Source: Linyphia triangularis
Taxonomy: Eukaryota > Arthropoda > Arachnida > Araneae > Linyphiidae
DNA: 64,000 bases
Direction of reading: 5' to 3'
Assembly (NCBI GenBank): GCA_963978545.1
Contig: OZ021730.1
Location: forward strand, 4,132,201 to 4,196,200
The notes beneath the pieces were generated by a model, which had not been told where the DNA came from, ran no database searches, and was given only the letters and a program-made list of their open reading frames with translations. How positions within the stretch are numbered: position 1 is the stretch's first letter; the number at the start of each line of letters is the position of its first letter. The translations under genes were made by a program, and so were the position numbers. Positions 1-10,820 of the stretch are shown one piece after another.

Positions 1-365
1 TCCTTGCAAGCTTAGGTCTCTAGAGGATGTGACGCCAAAGTGAATAGTCAATAGTCATGCCTAGTTTGTTCTTCCATTAGTCTTTCTCTTTGAATGAAGA
101 GGAAGTCTTAGTACTACACGATAGAACATGCGTACTCCTTATTATAAAAATCTTCTACAACCGAACACAATCTATTTTATCTACCTAATCAATAGAAATT
201 CAACAAATAAATCATACTAACAACTTAAATTTTTGATGAAGTAATTACCAATTCCACAATTTTATTATTTTCACCCTGTGCTCGACCATTAATTATCTAA
301 ATTGAGCTCCAACCGTGATGTCTACATTTACTGTTTAATCATGATAAGTGCACGTAGACTAAATT
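1..365. other. No gene seen; AT-rich sequence
   Basis: I see no coding potential here. A short stretch near 95-140 (CTTAGTACTA..ACGAT) resembles 26117-26155, which suggests old interspersed repeat debris. Confidence 0.4.
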
Positions 366-525
366 TTAGTTTTGTTGTTGTGTACTGTACTTTGTCTGTT
401 CTTTTTCTAATTTCTTTTTCTGTGCCAAGTTAGGATTTTATTAACTTATATTTGTACATATTTATGATGAAAATGTATACTGGCATTTTGCGCTGAGCAC
501 CTTAACAAACTTATATATTCAAGAA
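366..525 (+). repeat. Interspersed repeat R8, copy 1
   Basis: This stretch, from the GTTGTTGTGTACTGT motif to the ACAAACTTATATATTCAAG region, matches 8952-9098 at roughly 80% by eye in the same orientation. No terminal repeats or coding remnants were recognised, so the class is unknown. Confidence 0.55.
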
Positions 526-554
526 GAAATATAATACTGTGTTTCCTCTTTTTA

Positions 555-1345
555 CTTTCAATTACCCATATGTATATGCCGACCAAACGGCTTCTAGACC
601 GCGAGGTTGCGGGTTCCGAGTCCCGTGTTAGGCATGGGTGTTTGTAAATTGGCTTGTCTAATGACGAATGTTTCGGTGCATTATAGCCCTCGTGTTGCTG
701 ACGGCGCCAGATAATCTGAAAACAACCAACCAACCCATATGTATACATAGGGTAATAAAAGTATAGTATTCGGTAAAAAAAAATCAATTTTTTCTGGCAT
801 TTTCTCAACGTTTTGGAACATCCTGATCCCAAAAAATTGATTTAGAAAAAATGTCTGTCTGTGTGTACGTGGTCAGCATAACTCCTGAACAAACTGACCT
901 ACGATGTTCAAATTTGGTATGAGGGTTGATGATGGCGCACAAGTACCTACTATTAAAGTTTTCGTCAAAATCGCGCTTGCGCACAGGATTCCTGACATTG
1001 AAAAAAATCGTGTTTTTCAGTAATTGCTGAAAAACGGCTGTAACGATTTTGTTCAAATTCGCTGTGGTAATGCCTCTTAATGTGTTCTAAACATCTCCAC
1101 TACCAAAATTTCCATCAAAATGCCTTAATGGCGTAAAAAGTTGAAAAACGAATACCTTCAACATAGAGTTCTCTTTCCTTGAGCATACCTCATCAACGAT
1201 CATTTTTTCTTTTCTGGTCAGTTTCACTTACAAGAAAGGATAATATAAGAATTATTGATAAGTATATCGCCGAATTTATTATTTTGGCGGAGGTTTTGTT
1301 CTCTACTAGAATTATAGCAAAAAATTTCGAAAACTGTCCGTTATT
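555..1345 (+). repeat. Interspersed repeat R1, copy 1 (interrupted by SINE-A)
   Basis: The block contains the motifs CATAGGGTAAT, AAAAATGTCTGTCTGTG and GACCTACGATGTTCAAATTT. It matches 49310-49650 in the same orientation. Its distal part (about 1150-1310, with GAAAGGATAATATAAG) matches the reverse complement of 26655-26860. The 49310 copy lacks the SINE, so it acts as an empty site for the insertion here. Class unknown. Confidence 0.7.
577..732 (+). mobile_element. SINE-A (tRNA-derived), internally deleted copy
   Basis: The head GCCGACCAAACGG is followed directly by CTTCTAGACCGCGAGG. About 20 bp holding the pol III A box (TATAGTGGTTAG in full copies) is missing. A B-box-like GGTTCCGAGTCCC follows, then the shared body ending in ACAACCAACC. 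A perfect 13-bp target-site duplication, ACCCATATGTATA, flanks it at 564-576 and 733-745. The B box carries one extra C, shared with the copy at 33052. The deleted A box suggests this copy is not transcriptionally competent. Confidence 0.85.
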
Positions 1346-1594
1346 ACTAAATGAATGATAAAAATATAAATACGGTAGATGACCCAGATCCCCTTCAGTA
1401 TTACTGTGTAATTGAAAGTTGTGCGATGTTCCACACCCTTAGTTTTATAACAAAATCACCCGCAAAACTTTTGAAGGTTTTTAGAAGTCTTAAATTTAAT
1501 CCATCATCATATTCTTGCAATATTTTTACAAAAACAACATTTAAATTGATTTATGCGGAGTTCTACATTTCGAATCAATAAGACATAATGATAC

Positions 1595-1625
<31 letters not shown>

Positions 1626-1864
1626 GATAAAAAGGAAACCATTGACTATTATTGGTACCAGGCAACAAAAGTCTTTGAATTCAAAGTCCGCTTTTCGATT
1701 CGCCTACAAATGTCATCTTTTAAAAAAGGTTATTTGACTATGTGTTTACTGTATTTCCATGGTAACCGGCGCCACAAACTAATAATCCGTTTTGTCACAC
1801 AGTGATTCTTTAAAGTGAAAGTACAAAATAATCATAATGAATAAATACGCTAGATTCAGGGGTC
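1346..1864. other. No supported gene; repeat debris and poly(A) tract
   Basis: A 76-codon open frame at 1351-1581 has no recognisable domain. Part of it (about 1400-1442, AAGTTGTGCGATGTTCCACA) recurs inverted near 59232-59275, so it is repeat-derived. A pure A run of about 28 bases lies near 1595. Confidence 0.5.
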
Positions 1865-2240
1865 GCATTCGTCTTAAAATTCTTAAATTTTTGTGTAACC
1901 CTAAAATTCCTAAAATTTTACTTAAACCTTAAATGCATGAATTTTTATTTTTAATAAATTCAGTTTGAATTCAACCTGGAATGGATTTCGTTAATGGGGG
2001 GAGAAAAAAAGTACATGGAGAATTTTGAATATTGATGTAATTTTATATCACAAAAAAAAAAGCTACATTTTTCTTGCATAAATTTATCAGCGTATGCGAA
2101 AATATCAATATTATTCGTTATCTTACCTTATTTCTTTACAAAAAAAAATAAAATCTGTGTGTTTTTATTACTTTTTATATAAATTCTTATAATTCGTAAC
2201 ACCCGCCGATTTGAAATTGTCAACAGCGCCCCCAACAATA
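1865..2240 (-). repeat. Interspersed repeat R2, copy A
   Basis: Read on the minus strand, this matches the R2 copies at 22262, 24000 and 25155. Shared features are the GTGTTACGAATT motif, an AAGTAATAAAAAC stretch, GTAAGATAACGAATAATATT and the tract before the poly(T). Its end runs straight into the 28-bp minisatellite at 2215, whose unit equals an internal R2 segment. Confidence 0.6.
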
Positions 2241-2728
2241 AAAATTGTCAGCATCGCCCCAAACAATAAAAATTGTCAACAGCACCTCCAACAATAAAAA
2301 TTGTCAGCAGCGCCCCCAACAATAAAAATTGTCAACAGCACCTCCAACGATAAAAATTGTCAACAGCGCCCCCAACAATAAAAATTGTCAACAGCACCTC
2401 CAACAATAAAAATTGTCAACAGCGCCCCCAACAATAAAAATTGTCAACAGCACCTCCAACAATAAAAATTGTCAACAGCACCTCCAACAATAAAAATTTT
2501 CAACAGCGCTCCCAACAATAAAAATTGTCAACAGCACTTCCAACAATAAAAATTGTCAACAGCGCCCCCAACAATAAAAATTGTCAACAGCACCTCCAAC
2601 AATAAAAATTGTCAGCAGCGCCCCCAACAATAAAAATTGTCAACAGCACCTCCAACAATAAAAATTGTCAACAGCGCCCCCAACAATAAAAATTGTCAGC
2701 AGCGCCCCCAACAATAAAAATTGTCATA
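2215..2728. repeat. 28-bp minisatellite, about 18 copies
   Basis: The unit reads CAACAATAAAAATTGTCAAC followed by AGCRCCYC. Alternating variants (GCGCCCCC or GCACCTCC) often appear in a dimeric order. The GTTGGGGGCGCTGTTG core in reverse orientation is also found once in dispersed R2 copies (25290-25310). This array therefore looks like a local expansion of an R2 segment. Confidence 0.9.
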
Positions 2729-2796
2729 GATAAAGAAATAAACTATCAAAAGATTCTAGTTGCGTTCGGAAGCGATGAAATTGTTATGGTAAAATT

Positions 2797-2831
<35 letters not shown>

Positions 2832-3142
2832 CGCTATGCAAAGGTTGTTACATAAAGATGTATTAGGTTTTAAGGAATGTAGACAATTGGCAACAATAAG
2901 CATTTAAGGGTTAAATTTTTTTAACCCTAAAATTCCTTAAATTGTACTTGAATTTTTCGATAATTCCTAAAAGAAATTAAAAACTTCGAAAATTTCACAA
3001 TCTTTCTCCAACAACAATAGCAAAAAAAAAAAAAAAAAAAAAAAACGTATTCCTCCAGAAGAGAAAATTTTATCTAAGATTTTAATTATTAATTATTCAA
3101 CTTTTTAAAAAATTTCAGTTTTTTGCCGGTATTTAACATGCT
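2729..3142. repeat. AAAATTCC-rich repeat (R3) and poly(A) tracts
   Basis: The stretch 2905-3135 (CCCTAAAATTCCTTAAATT, TTTTTCGATAATTCCTAAAA) recurs at 38245-38520 and partly at 1878-1935. Two long A runs lie at about 2804-2830 and 3022-3045. No coding potential. Confidence 0.55.
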
Positions 3143-3146
3143 TTAA

Positions 3147-3862
3147 GGGGGTCCGGTACCGAAAATAAAAAAACTTAATTTATGTACATTTTTATGTAAA
3201 AAATTTATTTTATATATGAGATACTATTTATATATCTTTGAGAAAATGTTTTTTTAAATATTGTGTTTAGTTATTTAAAAAAAATTTAAAAACCAAGAAA
3301 AATCCATAATAATTGATGTTTGCGTATTTTGGTATAAGTCAAGAAAAAATAATTTTTTTCAAAGTGAAAGCTTTCTGTAATACATAATTATATAAAGAAA
3401 ATTTTGTCTTCACAGAATTTTGATAGGTGAATTAAAAAAAATTAAAAAATTCTCGAAGTTAAAATATTGAAATTATTGCTTTTTTTTATGTTATCTTTTA
3501 CGCTAAATGTCATATTTTAAAACAGAATTAAAAAAATAAAATTCTATGAAGACAAATTATTTAAATCTATATAAATTAAATGCTCCAAAAATTTGAATAG
3601 CCAATTGTTAATGGTTCTGGAGATATATCGATTTGAATATGCAACATCTCTAAGAAACACTAGTGCTCGAAAAACGCACTTTAAGCAGACGCTTCAAGGT
3701 GTTACGCCCATTAGTGATGTTTAAATCACAGGTAATTTTGTGACGTTCTAATCACCGGAGGAATAAGATAAAAACATCATTCTCTTCAGGAATGTATGAA
3801 CTATTTTTTTAAATCAGAAACAAAATTTGGGATTTTTGAAGAAATTTCGGTACTGGACCCCC
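3147..3862. mobile_element. TTAA-flanked MITE (M11), 716 bp
   Basis: The left end GGGGGTCCGGTACCGAAA and the right end (reverse complement GGGGGTCCAGTACCGAAA) form terminal inverted repeats with one mismatch. Both sides are flanked by TTAA (3143-3146 and 3863-3866). TTAA duplications are typical of piggyBac and Kolobok-type elements. The interior is AT-rich and non-coding, so this is a non-autonomous copy. Confidence 0.75.
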
Positions 3863-4024
3863 TTAAAAAGAATCTCTCTCCCTAATTTGTTTAGATAACT
3901 CACTGCGTCCTCTGTAGATTACTAGATTTGAAGCTCTGTCAAATCAGGGAAAAGATTAATAAGATTTCGATTTCTTGTGTGACACCGTACATCCCCCCCC
4001 CCCCCTTGAAGTAGTTATGTTATG

Positions 4025-4913
4025 TTAGAGTGACCACAGAACCTGGAAATCAGGAAAACGTCCGAGAGCTTTCTGATGAAGGAAACAAATCGGTGAAATG
4101 TCAGGGAATTTTTAAAAATTTCACAAAAATCAGGAAAATTTTCTACGTTTCCCTGTTTATCTGCATTGTAGCGACATTTACCTTTATAATTGTTGTGGAT
4201 ATTGTTAGAAGTTTAATGTTACGGAATAATTTAAACTTTTCATTGCCGCCAAAGTTATTTTTAAGAAAATAAGCATACAGTAGAATCTCGATTAACCGAC
4301 TTAATTCGGACCGAAGATAGGTCGGATAAGCGAAAATGCCGGATAATAGAGAGTTGTAAAAAATAACAAAAAGTAAATTATTTTCATTTATTGAATGCAG
4401 GGCTTTTACATAATTGTTGACATACTGACATAATTGTTGGAAATGAGTTTTTGTTGTCGTAATCTTGATAATCGTTGTTTCGCCGTTCTATCCCGAAGTC
4501 TTTTTAAAAGCAATAGTTCAGTTTGATCTGCATATGATTATTGCTCTAACCATGTCAGTCCTTTTGAAAAACGGTCAAAAGCCTCACTATTACTTATGCA
4601 AATTTAGTGTGAAGGAAATTATTCCTGTTTTAAAAAGGGCAAAAATGATTTATAACTAATTTGGTAGATTTTGGATGTCGACTAAAGGATGGTCGGTTAA
4701 CAGAGTGTTCCGGATGAACGAGGGACGGTTGATCGAGGTTCAACTGTATTATCTTTTTAGCACACGTGTTCTATTTGATCACTGTGTCTTCCGCATCGGG
4801 AAAAATTGGGGAAATTTGAAATAAAGTTTGCCGTAAAATCAGGAAACTTTTCCGAAATCTATCAAGGAATTATCGGGGAACTTTTTCTCATGAATTTTGT
4901 GGCCACCCTAAGT
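4025..4913. mobile_element. Candidate TIR element interrupted by a Tigger-type MITE
   Basis: The left border TTAGAGTGACCACAGA and the right border TTTTGTGGCCACCCTAAG are imperfect inverted repeats. Repeated ATCAGGAAA motifs lie next to both ends. The middle is occupied by the 469-bp MITE at 4278. An 80-codon frame at 4030-4272, with a hydrophobic stretch, lies inside this element and is judged not to be a gene. Confidence 0.4.
4278..4746 (+). mobile_element. Tigger/pogo-type MITE, copy 1
   Basis: The ends CAGTAGAATCTCGATTAACC and, inverted, CAGTTGAACCTCGATCAACC form TIRs, and the element is flanked by TA dinucleotides as expected for Tc1/mariner-superfamily insertion. CAGT..AACCTCGATTAACCGA is characteristic of pogo/Tigger elements. 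A 64-codon frame at 4465-4659 shows no catalytic motif. A second copy lies at 53710. Confidence 0.8.
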
Positions 4914-5004
4914 GTGCGAAAACTAACTTAAAAACTTAATTATGACCAAAATTGAAGTTTTTCTCTTCAACACATTAAAAAAACACATAAACAAGGAGAG
5001 AAAA

Positions 5005-5174
5005 TTGCCCACTTGATGGCAGTGTGGTTAGTGCTCTGGCTTCTCATGCCAAAGGTGCCAGGTTCGAATCCCGTGTTAGACATGGATGTTCGTTGTGGTT
5101 CGGAATTCACGTTAAGCTGTAAGTCCCGGCTTGATCAGCCGTTATTGGACAAGTATAGGTCGTTAAGCGCACAA
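5005..5174 (+). mobile_element. SINE-B (tRNA-derived), copy 1
   Basis: The head carries an A-box-like TGTGGTTAGTG. A TGGC..GCCA anticodon-stem-like hairpin has loop TTCTCAT, and the B box GGTTCGAATCC follows. After these comes a body (GGATGTTCGTTGTGG, GCTGTAAGTCCCGG) shared with 50034-50158. It resembles a tRNA-derived SINE rather than a functional tRNA, since the acceptor stem does not close. Its tail was the target for the SINE-A pair at 5188. Confidence 0.7.
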
Positions 5175-5187
5175 ACAAACCAAGGAG

Positions 5188-5329
5188 ATTGGTTGTTTTC
5201 AGATTATCTGGCGCCGTCAGCAACACGAGGGCTATAATGCGCCGAGGCATTCGTCATTAGACAAGCCAACATACATTTACAAACACCCATGCCTAACAAG
5301 GGACTCGAACCCGCAACCTCGTGGTCTAG
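5188..5329 (-). mobile_element. SINE-A copy lacking its tRNA head
   Basis: In minus orientation, the body runs from the ACAACCAACC end through GGTTGCGGGTTCGAGTCCC and stops at CTAGACCAC. The A-box head is missing. It is joined directly to a full SINE-A copy (5330-5510) in the same orientation. One 13-bp duplication, ACAAACCAAGGAG (5175-5187 and 5511-5523), flanks the pair, so both units seem to have inserted together. Confidence 0.85.
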
Positions 5330-5510
5330 TTGGTTGGTTGTTTTCAGATTATCTGGCGCCGTCAGCAACACGAGGGCTATAATGCACCGAAGCATTCGTC
5401 ATTAGACAAGCCAGCATACATTTACAAACACCCATGCCTAACACGGGACTCGAACCCGCAACCTCGCGGTCTAGAAGCTAGCACGCTAACCACTATACCG
5501 TTTGGTCAGC
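5330..5510 (-). mobile_element. SINE-A, full-length copy
   Basis: On the minus strand it begins GCTGACCAAACGGTATAGTG, with an A box in TATAGTGGTTAGCG and a B box GGTTCGAGTCC. The body ends in ACAACCAACCAA. About 181 bp, typical of this window's family. It is the upstream member of a tandem dimer flanked by ACAAACCAAGGAG. Confidence 0.9.
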
Positions 5511-5523
5511 ACAAACCAAGGAG

Positions 5524-5857
5524 GAAAATTAGTTGTGTGTGAAATTTCAGAACTGTACTTGAAGTTGAAGGTACTTTCAACCAGTTTTATAAAAGAAAGG
5601 TCAAAATAAACTTTACTTTGTGTATGTTGTATATTGCGTTTTGAATACAATTATGTTGAGAGGTTTTAGGGCTTTTGATTGATAGTATTTCAGAGGATAT
5701 AGGTCAGTTTAAAAAAGCTGGAAAAAAATTGACGTTTTGTACTCCTCAATTTTTAAATTATGAATTTAACGCATAGTTTTCAAGGAAAAAATAATTTTTA
5801 TTAAACATAAAAGTGTTACAGAAGAGCCATTTCAGTTGAGTAGTAAGACTTTTTTAG
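5524..5857. other. No gene seen
   Basis: AT-rich sequence without a recognisable feature. Confidence 0.4.
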
Positions 5858-8010
5858 GATTGATAATTAATCTTTGGTTAATCGCGCGACCTTTTGTCTC
5901 GTGGTTAGTCACGTGGGGGACAAATGTCCACCAAATTCAAATTTTCGTTCATACCATTGAATTCGCGACCAAATATCAAATTAAATGGGTATTGTAGAAA
6001 AACAGCGTTACTGAACACAATAAAGTAAAAATTAGAAATATTTGTAAAATAACTTGAAAAAAAAACTGTTAGAGTAAAAAACATTAATATTCAAATGAAC
6101 TTTGTGAAGATTCAAATTTATTTTTAAAATATAAAACACAATAAGCATAGTCACAATAAATATTGTTGATAAAATTATTGTGAAAATATAAATTTACATC
6201 TAAAATAGTATAAGAACAATATATAAGGAAGAGAAATGGATTTCAACATAAAAAAATCATTCATTGTCCTTTTTCAACACCTGCACAATTTATACATACT
6301 TTAATCTGAATTAAATTGATTTTGCAGACCCATTTGGTCACAGTTTTTCATTTTCAGTATTACTTGAAATCTTAAAAAATAAAACCTTAAATTTACGTCA
6401 AAAAATTGCATTTTTTTTTAATGCTGAGAAATAATGTATCGGCCAAATCCTTTAATAAAAAATATCATGCCCTCCGCATATAAACATAAAAACTATAAAA
6501 TACAATGAAAAGAAAGAATAAGAAAACTTATAAATTACCTACCAAAATTCGAATACAGGGTTGATCGCGTGGGGGGGACAAACGTCAACCAAGTAGGTTC
6601 GGGATCGCCCGAGTACACGCATGGAACTGAATGAATACACGTAGGGAAACTTCAAGGTGGGACTACAAATACAAATACAAATTTTAAGACCAACGACAGG
6701 CTCAAGGCCCAACAGGGTTGGTCGAGTAATTATATATATATACGTATATAGAAATAGAAAATAATTTGCATGCGATAGTTACAAGATCATACATACAATA
6801 TAGCTTAGTTACTGGATCATGCACACAATATACAATAGTTACAGGATTATACAATACAATATGCATAATACAATACAATACAATACAATACAATGCACAT
6901 AATACAATGCAATATACAAAGTTGACACAACGTTTGACAATAATACTGGAAAAATGCAATATATAATGCAAGCAATATATACAAGCTGACACAATATACA
7001 ATTGTTACAGGATTATACAATACAATATACATAATACAATAAAATATACATAATACAATGCAATATACATTATACAATACAATATACAAAGTTGACACAG
7101 CGTTTGACAATCATACTGGAAAAATGCAATATATAATGCAAGCAATATATACAAGCTGACACAATATACAATAGTTACAGGATTATACAATAAAATATAC
7201 ATAATACAATGCAATATACATAATACAATACAATACACATAATACAATACAATACACAAAGTTGACACAGCGTTTGACAATCATACTGGAAAAATGCAAT
7301 ATATAATGCAAGCAATATATACAAGCTAACACAATATACAATAGTTACAGGATTATGCAATACAATAAAATATACATAATACAATAAAATATACATAATA
7401 CAATACAATACACATAATACAATACAATACACAAAGTTGACACAGCGTTTGACAATCATACTGGAAAAATGCAATATATAATGCAAGCAATATATACAAG
7501 CTAACACAATATACAATAGTTACAGGATTATGCAATACAATAAAATATACATAATACAATGCAATATACATAATACAATGCAATATACATAATACAATAC
7601 AATACACATAATACAATACAATACACAAAGTTGACACAGCGTTTGACAATCATACTGGAAAAATGCAATATATAATGCAAGCAATATATACAAGCTAACA
7701 CAATATACAATAGTTACAGGATTATGCAATACAATAAAATATACATAATACAATACAATTCACAAAGTTGACACAGCGTTTGACAATCATACTGGAAAAA
7801 TGCAATACATAATGCAAGCTGACAAATTTTATAAAAACCAACAGTACGCAAACATAAGTAACCAAATATGGTAACAAAATAACCTAAATTAAATATATAC
7901 AAAGTACATGACTAGCTTTGATCATGGGCTGCTATCTAGCTACAAATTAACAAAACAATTTTTGTGGGGGGACATTTGTCAACCGCTCGACTAACCTAAG
8001 GTTAAAAATA
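5858..8010. mobile_element. Possible large inverted-repeat element containing a tandem array
   Basis: The left segment (about 5860-5935, TTAATCTTTGGTTAATCGCG, then GTGGGGGACAAATGTCCACC) resembles the reverse complement of 7955-8010 (TTAACCTTAGGTTAGTCGAG, then GTTGACAAATGTCCCCCC). A third, inner copy of the GTTGACGTTTGTCCCCCC motif sits on the minus strand near 6575. The pieces 6661-6750 and 59853-59925 (CAACAGGGTTGGTC on opposite strands) also match. The class is unknown and no transposase was seen. Confidence 0.4.
6733..7800. repeat. Compound tandem array, ~134-195-bp units with 19-20-bp subrepeats
   Basis: The landmark AAAGTTGACACAGCGTTTG recurs near 6919, 7089, 7258, 7432, 7627 and 7761. 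Spacing varies because a short subrepeat (ATAATACAATRCAATAYAC) changes copy number inside each unit. The spurious long open frames on both strands come from this periodicity. Confidence 0.9.
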
Positions 8011-8173
8011 AGGTTTTCACAGAAGTTTTAAAAGGCAATTAGCAGGCTTCAGCTCCACATTGGTAGAAAGCGTGTTGCAACTTAGAATGTTTTAAGTCTC
8101 TTTGTAGAGGGCGCTAGTTGCACCCCCCCCCCCTCCGCTTGTCGGAGAAAGCGTCATTCTCCTACTATAACAT

Positions 8174-8466
8174 CAGTGATTCACAACCTTTTTTTTTTTT
8201 TTTTTGTCGCGGCACACTTTCAACGATTTCAAAATTTGGCGGCACACAAAGAAAAATATAAGTTTAAAAGTTGTTTACTTTCCTATAATACACTGTGTAA
8301 AATAGTTTATGATAATAATTTGGAACGTAAAATAATATAATATGAACTAAAAAAACAACAGTACGTTTATTAAGGGATTAGTTACAAATATACATTTCTA
8401 AAATTTGGCGGCACACTTTAAGAATTTGGCGACACACAAAAGTGCCGCAGTGGTTGAGAATCACTG
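8174..8466. mobile_element. hAT-like MITE, 293 bp
   Basis: TIRs are CAGTGATTCACAACC and, inverted, CAGTGATTCTCAACC. Internal GGCGGCACAC motifs are repeated in inverted orientation. CAGTGnTTCTCAACC ends are typical of hAT elements. The flanks (TATAACAT and GTATAACT) are similar but not a perfect 8-bp duplication. Confidence 0.75.
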
Positions 8467-8951
8467 GTATAACTGTATGTCCTCTGTGTGGTGTCCCGTC
8501 TTTTAGTGAATAAAGTAGTTAAATCTGAAGATGGAGTGCTCCTTGTGAATCAAACATGATCAATTAAGTATCAGGTTGAGACAAAGCGGAAACTTTACAT
8601 CTATTTGGCGAAGTATGGATCGCAGTTATCTTTGATTTGATACCAGAATGGAATAAAAAGCATTTTAATATAACCTTATTATAACCAATTCTATTTTTAA
8701 TCTAATTAAAGAGAATTTTATGGAAGTTACAAGTTAAAACTGTTTAAACCACTTATTTTTTTTTTGTGGAAATATTGCTGGGTAAACACTATTCCAATTT
8801 TAGTTGAATATTCTTTTTGATATTAATATTTTAATGTACTCATTATTAGCCTAAGCTTGCTCATTTATAAACTAAATTGTGCATCAATTGTGTTGTCCAT
8901 TTTTTACTATTAATCAAGACAAGTGGCCACTGGCCAAATTTCCGTTTAGTT
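8467..8951. other. No gene seen
   Basis: AT-rich intergenic sequence without recognised structure. Confidence 0.4.
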
Positions 8952-9098
8952 GTTGTGTACTGTCCTGTGGCAGTCCATTTTCTAATTGTTTTTCAGTGCC
9001 AAATTATGATTTTATAAACTTATATTTGTACATATTAACGATGAAAGGGTATACTGGCGTTCTACGCTGAATACCCTAACAAACCTATTTATTCAAGA
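8952..9098 (+). repeat. Interspersed repeat R8, copy 2
   Basis: Matches 366-525, with GTTGTTGTGTACTGTCC, ACTTATATTTGTACATAT and TACTGGCGTTCTACGCTGA in the same order. The 63-codon frame overlapping it is a repeat shadow. Confidence 0.55.
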
Positions 9099-9480
9099 TT
9101 CAAGTCCTGATTATCACGCTGAAAGCATAAATATATCCAAAAGATTGAATAAATAGAAAAGTTACACTTTTATAACTTTTCATGCATATATTAGGCATTG
9201 TTTTAGGAAGTAACGAAGTGATGATTTTAGACGTAAAAAGCTGTAAAACTAAAATTGCCTAATTTCAACATGGAATGTAGATGTATATATATATATTTTT
9301 AAATATATTATCTTAATTATTATTATGAAAAATCATGGAAATAAGAAAAAAATTGAAAAACTTTTTCACAATTTTTTTGAAAATTAAAATATTTTATTGT
9401 GGATTTCATGAGTGCCTTCAGGGATCGACTTCAGCGTCGTGGTGGTGGAAAATGGAACTTGCCAATCACAATCGGATAGG
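9099..9480. other. AT-rich sequence with a short GC-rich patch
   Basis: Mostly AT-rich. An unusually GC-rich patch at 9410-9480 reads as 23 codons from an ATG to a TAG on the + strand. It ends exactly where the M1 MITE begins and shows no splice signals I can support. Unexplained. Confidence 0.3.
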
Positions 9481-9871
9481 GTAAGATCATTCTCTATACT
9501 CGCTATCTTACAATCTTCCATGCCAGTGCATTCAGAAACTACTTTCTATAAAACCCCCTCGACATTTGGTGTGAAAATGATCACTTAAGGAAATGACATA
9601 AATTAAAAATTCGAAAATAGCGTCTGATATGTTTTAATTTATATTTGAAATCCTTACGTCAATGCATATGCAGTGGCTCCACCTGGTTTTTTTGTTGTTG
9701 CTATTTTCATTTACAACAGATAGACATTAAATGAAAACGATTTATGTCATTTCATTAAGTGACCTTTTTCGTACCTACTCACCAAATGTCAAGGGGGTTT
9801 TATACAAAGTAGTTTCTAAATGCACTGGGCGAGAAGATTGTAACATAGCGAGTATAGGGAATGATCCTTAC
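9481..9871. mobile_element. Foldback MITE M1, compact copy (391 bp)
   Basis: The arms are long, about 120 bp. The left arm (GTAAGATCATTCTCTATACT, CCAGTGCATTCAGAAACTAC, TTGGTGTGAAAATGATCACT) is the near-perfect inverse of the right arm ending GAATGATCCTTAC. The loop holds CAATGCATATGCAGTGGC. TAGG lies on both sides (9477-9480 and 9872-9875) and may be a 4-bp duplication. This copy is the best template for the M1-derived blocks at 37240, 40127 and 57505. Confidence 0.85.
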
Positions 9872-10820
9872 TAGGACATCCTTTAAAAACAAATATTGTA
9901 AGGTTTTATGCCACTAATTATTTCTAGTTCTAAATGCTTTTTTCTTCTTATTTTTATTAATATTATATTGATCTGCACCATTTCGAATGGGAGCTCTTCC
10001 AAAACGAAGTGGGACAATTGGGGAAGTTGCTAAACATAGAACGTAGCATAATGAATGCATATTTTGTTATTGAAAAAAAATAATAATAATAATAATAATA
10101 TTGTAAAAAAATAATGCCAATATTTTTAAACAAAATGTCATAAGAATTTTGTTTCTATCGTTAGTAGAACTTGAAACATTTAAGTTTTTGTTACATGACA
10201 TCTGTATCTCGGACATGCTATCTTGAAACTGAAACTGTTTTTCTAGGTGATAGTTTTTTGTCCCGTTTTTGAGCTTAAATTGATATAACTTAAAAACTAC
10301 TTTCTATAAATCTATGAAACTTTCCACTATTAGTTTTCATATATATTTCTTTAATTTGTCTTTAGTAATTATGATTTTTTATTTAAATTTTTTTTAAAAG
10401 TTTTTGGAGCTAGCATACGATGGATTTTATACAGTTTTTGCACAAAATATTTTTTCTTTTTTCTAATAATTTTATTGAAAAATCATGAAGATAATTTTTA
10501 TATGAATTATAAGAAGTAATTTTATATGAGAATGAAGGGATATTTTAAAATGTTTTTTAGATAAATTAAATTTAAGAAATATCAAAATTTTGAAGTGTTT
10601 TAATTAAAAAAAATATATATATATATTTTTAAAATTTGAAAATTGAAAATAGTTTTTAAAGTTTTAAAGCATCATACATTACTGCATAAAAAATGTCAGA
10701 AAAATAATTCTAAAAATAAAGATTTTAGAATTTTGACTCCCAGAACCCCTTAATCTCATGGGCAATTTGTAACTTAGATCGCATTTAGGGGAATTGCTGC
10801 AAAGCCGGCAAGAGGTTTAA
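9872..10820. other. No gene seen; AT-rich with an (AAT)n run
   Basis: An (ATA)n microsatellite lies near 10080-10101. A motif near 10730-10752 (GACTCCCAGAACCCCTTAA) looks like one end of a TTAA-type element, but I could not find the other end. No coding potential. Confidence 0.35.

Noticed and set aside
4030..4272. 80-codon frame with a possible membrane helix
   Set aside because: It begins at the edge of a TIR element and consists of repeat sequence; hydrophobicity is expected from T-rich codons.
5330..5510. Functional tRNA gene
   Set aside because: A and B boxes are present, but the anticodon arm and acceptor stem do not fold properly, the sequence recurs in many copies with TSDs and continues into a SINE body.
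6702..7902. Several Cys/Tyr/Leu-rich minus-strand frames
   Set aside because: Products of the short ATACAAT-type tandem units.
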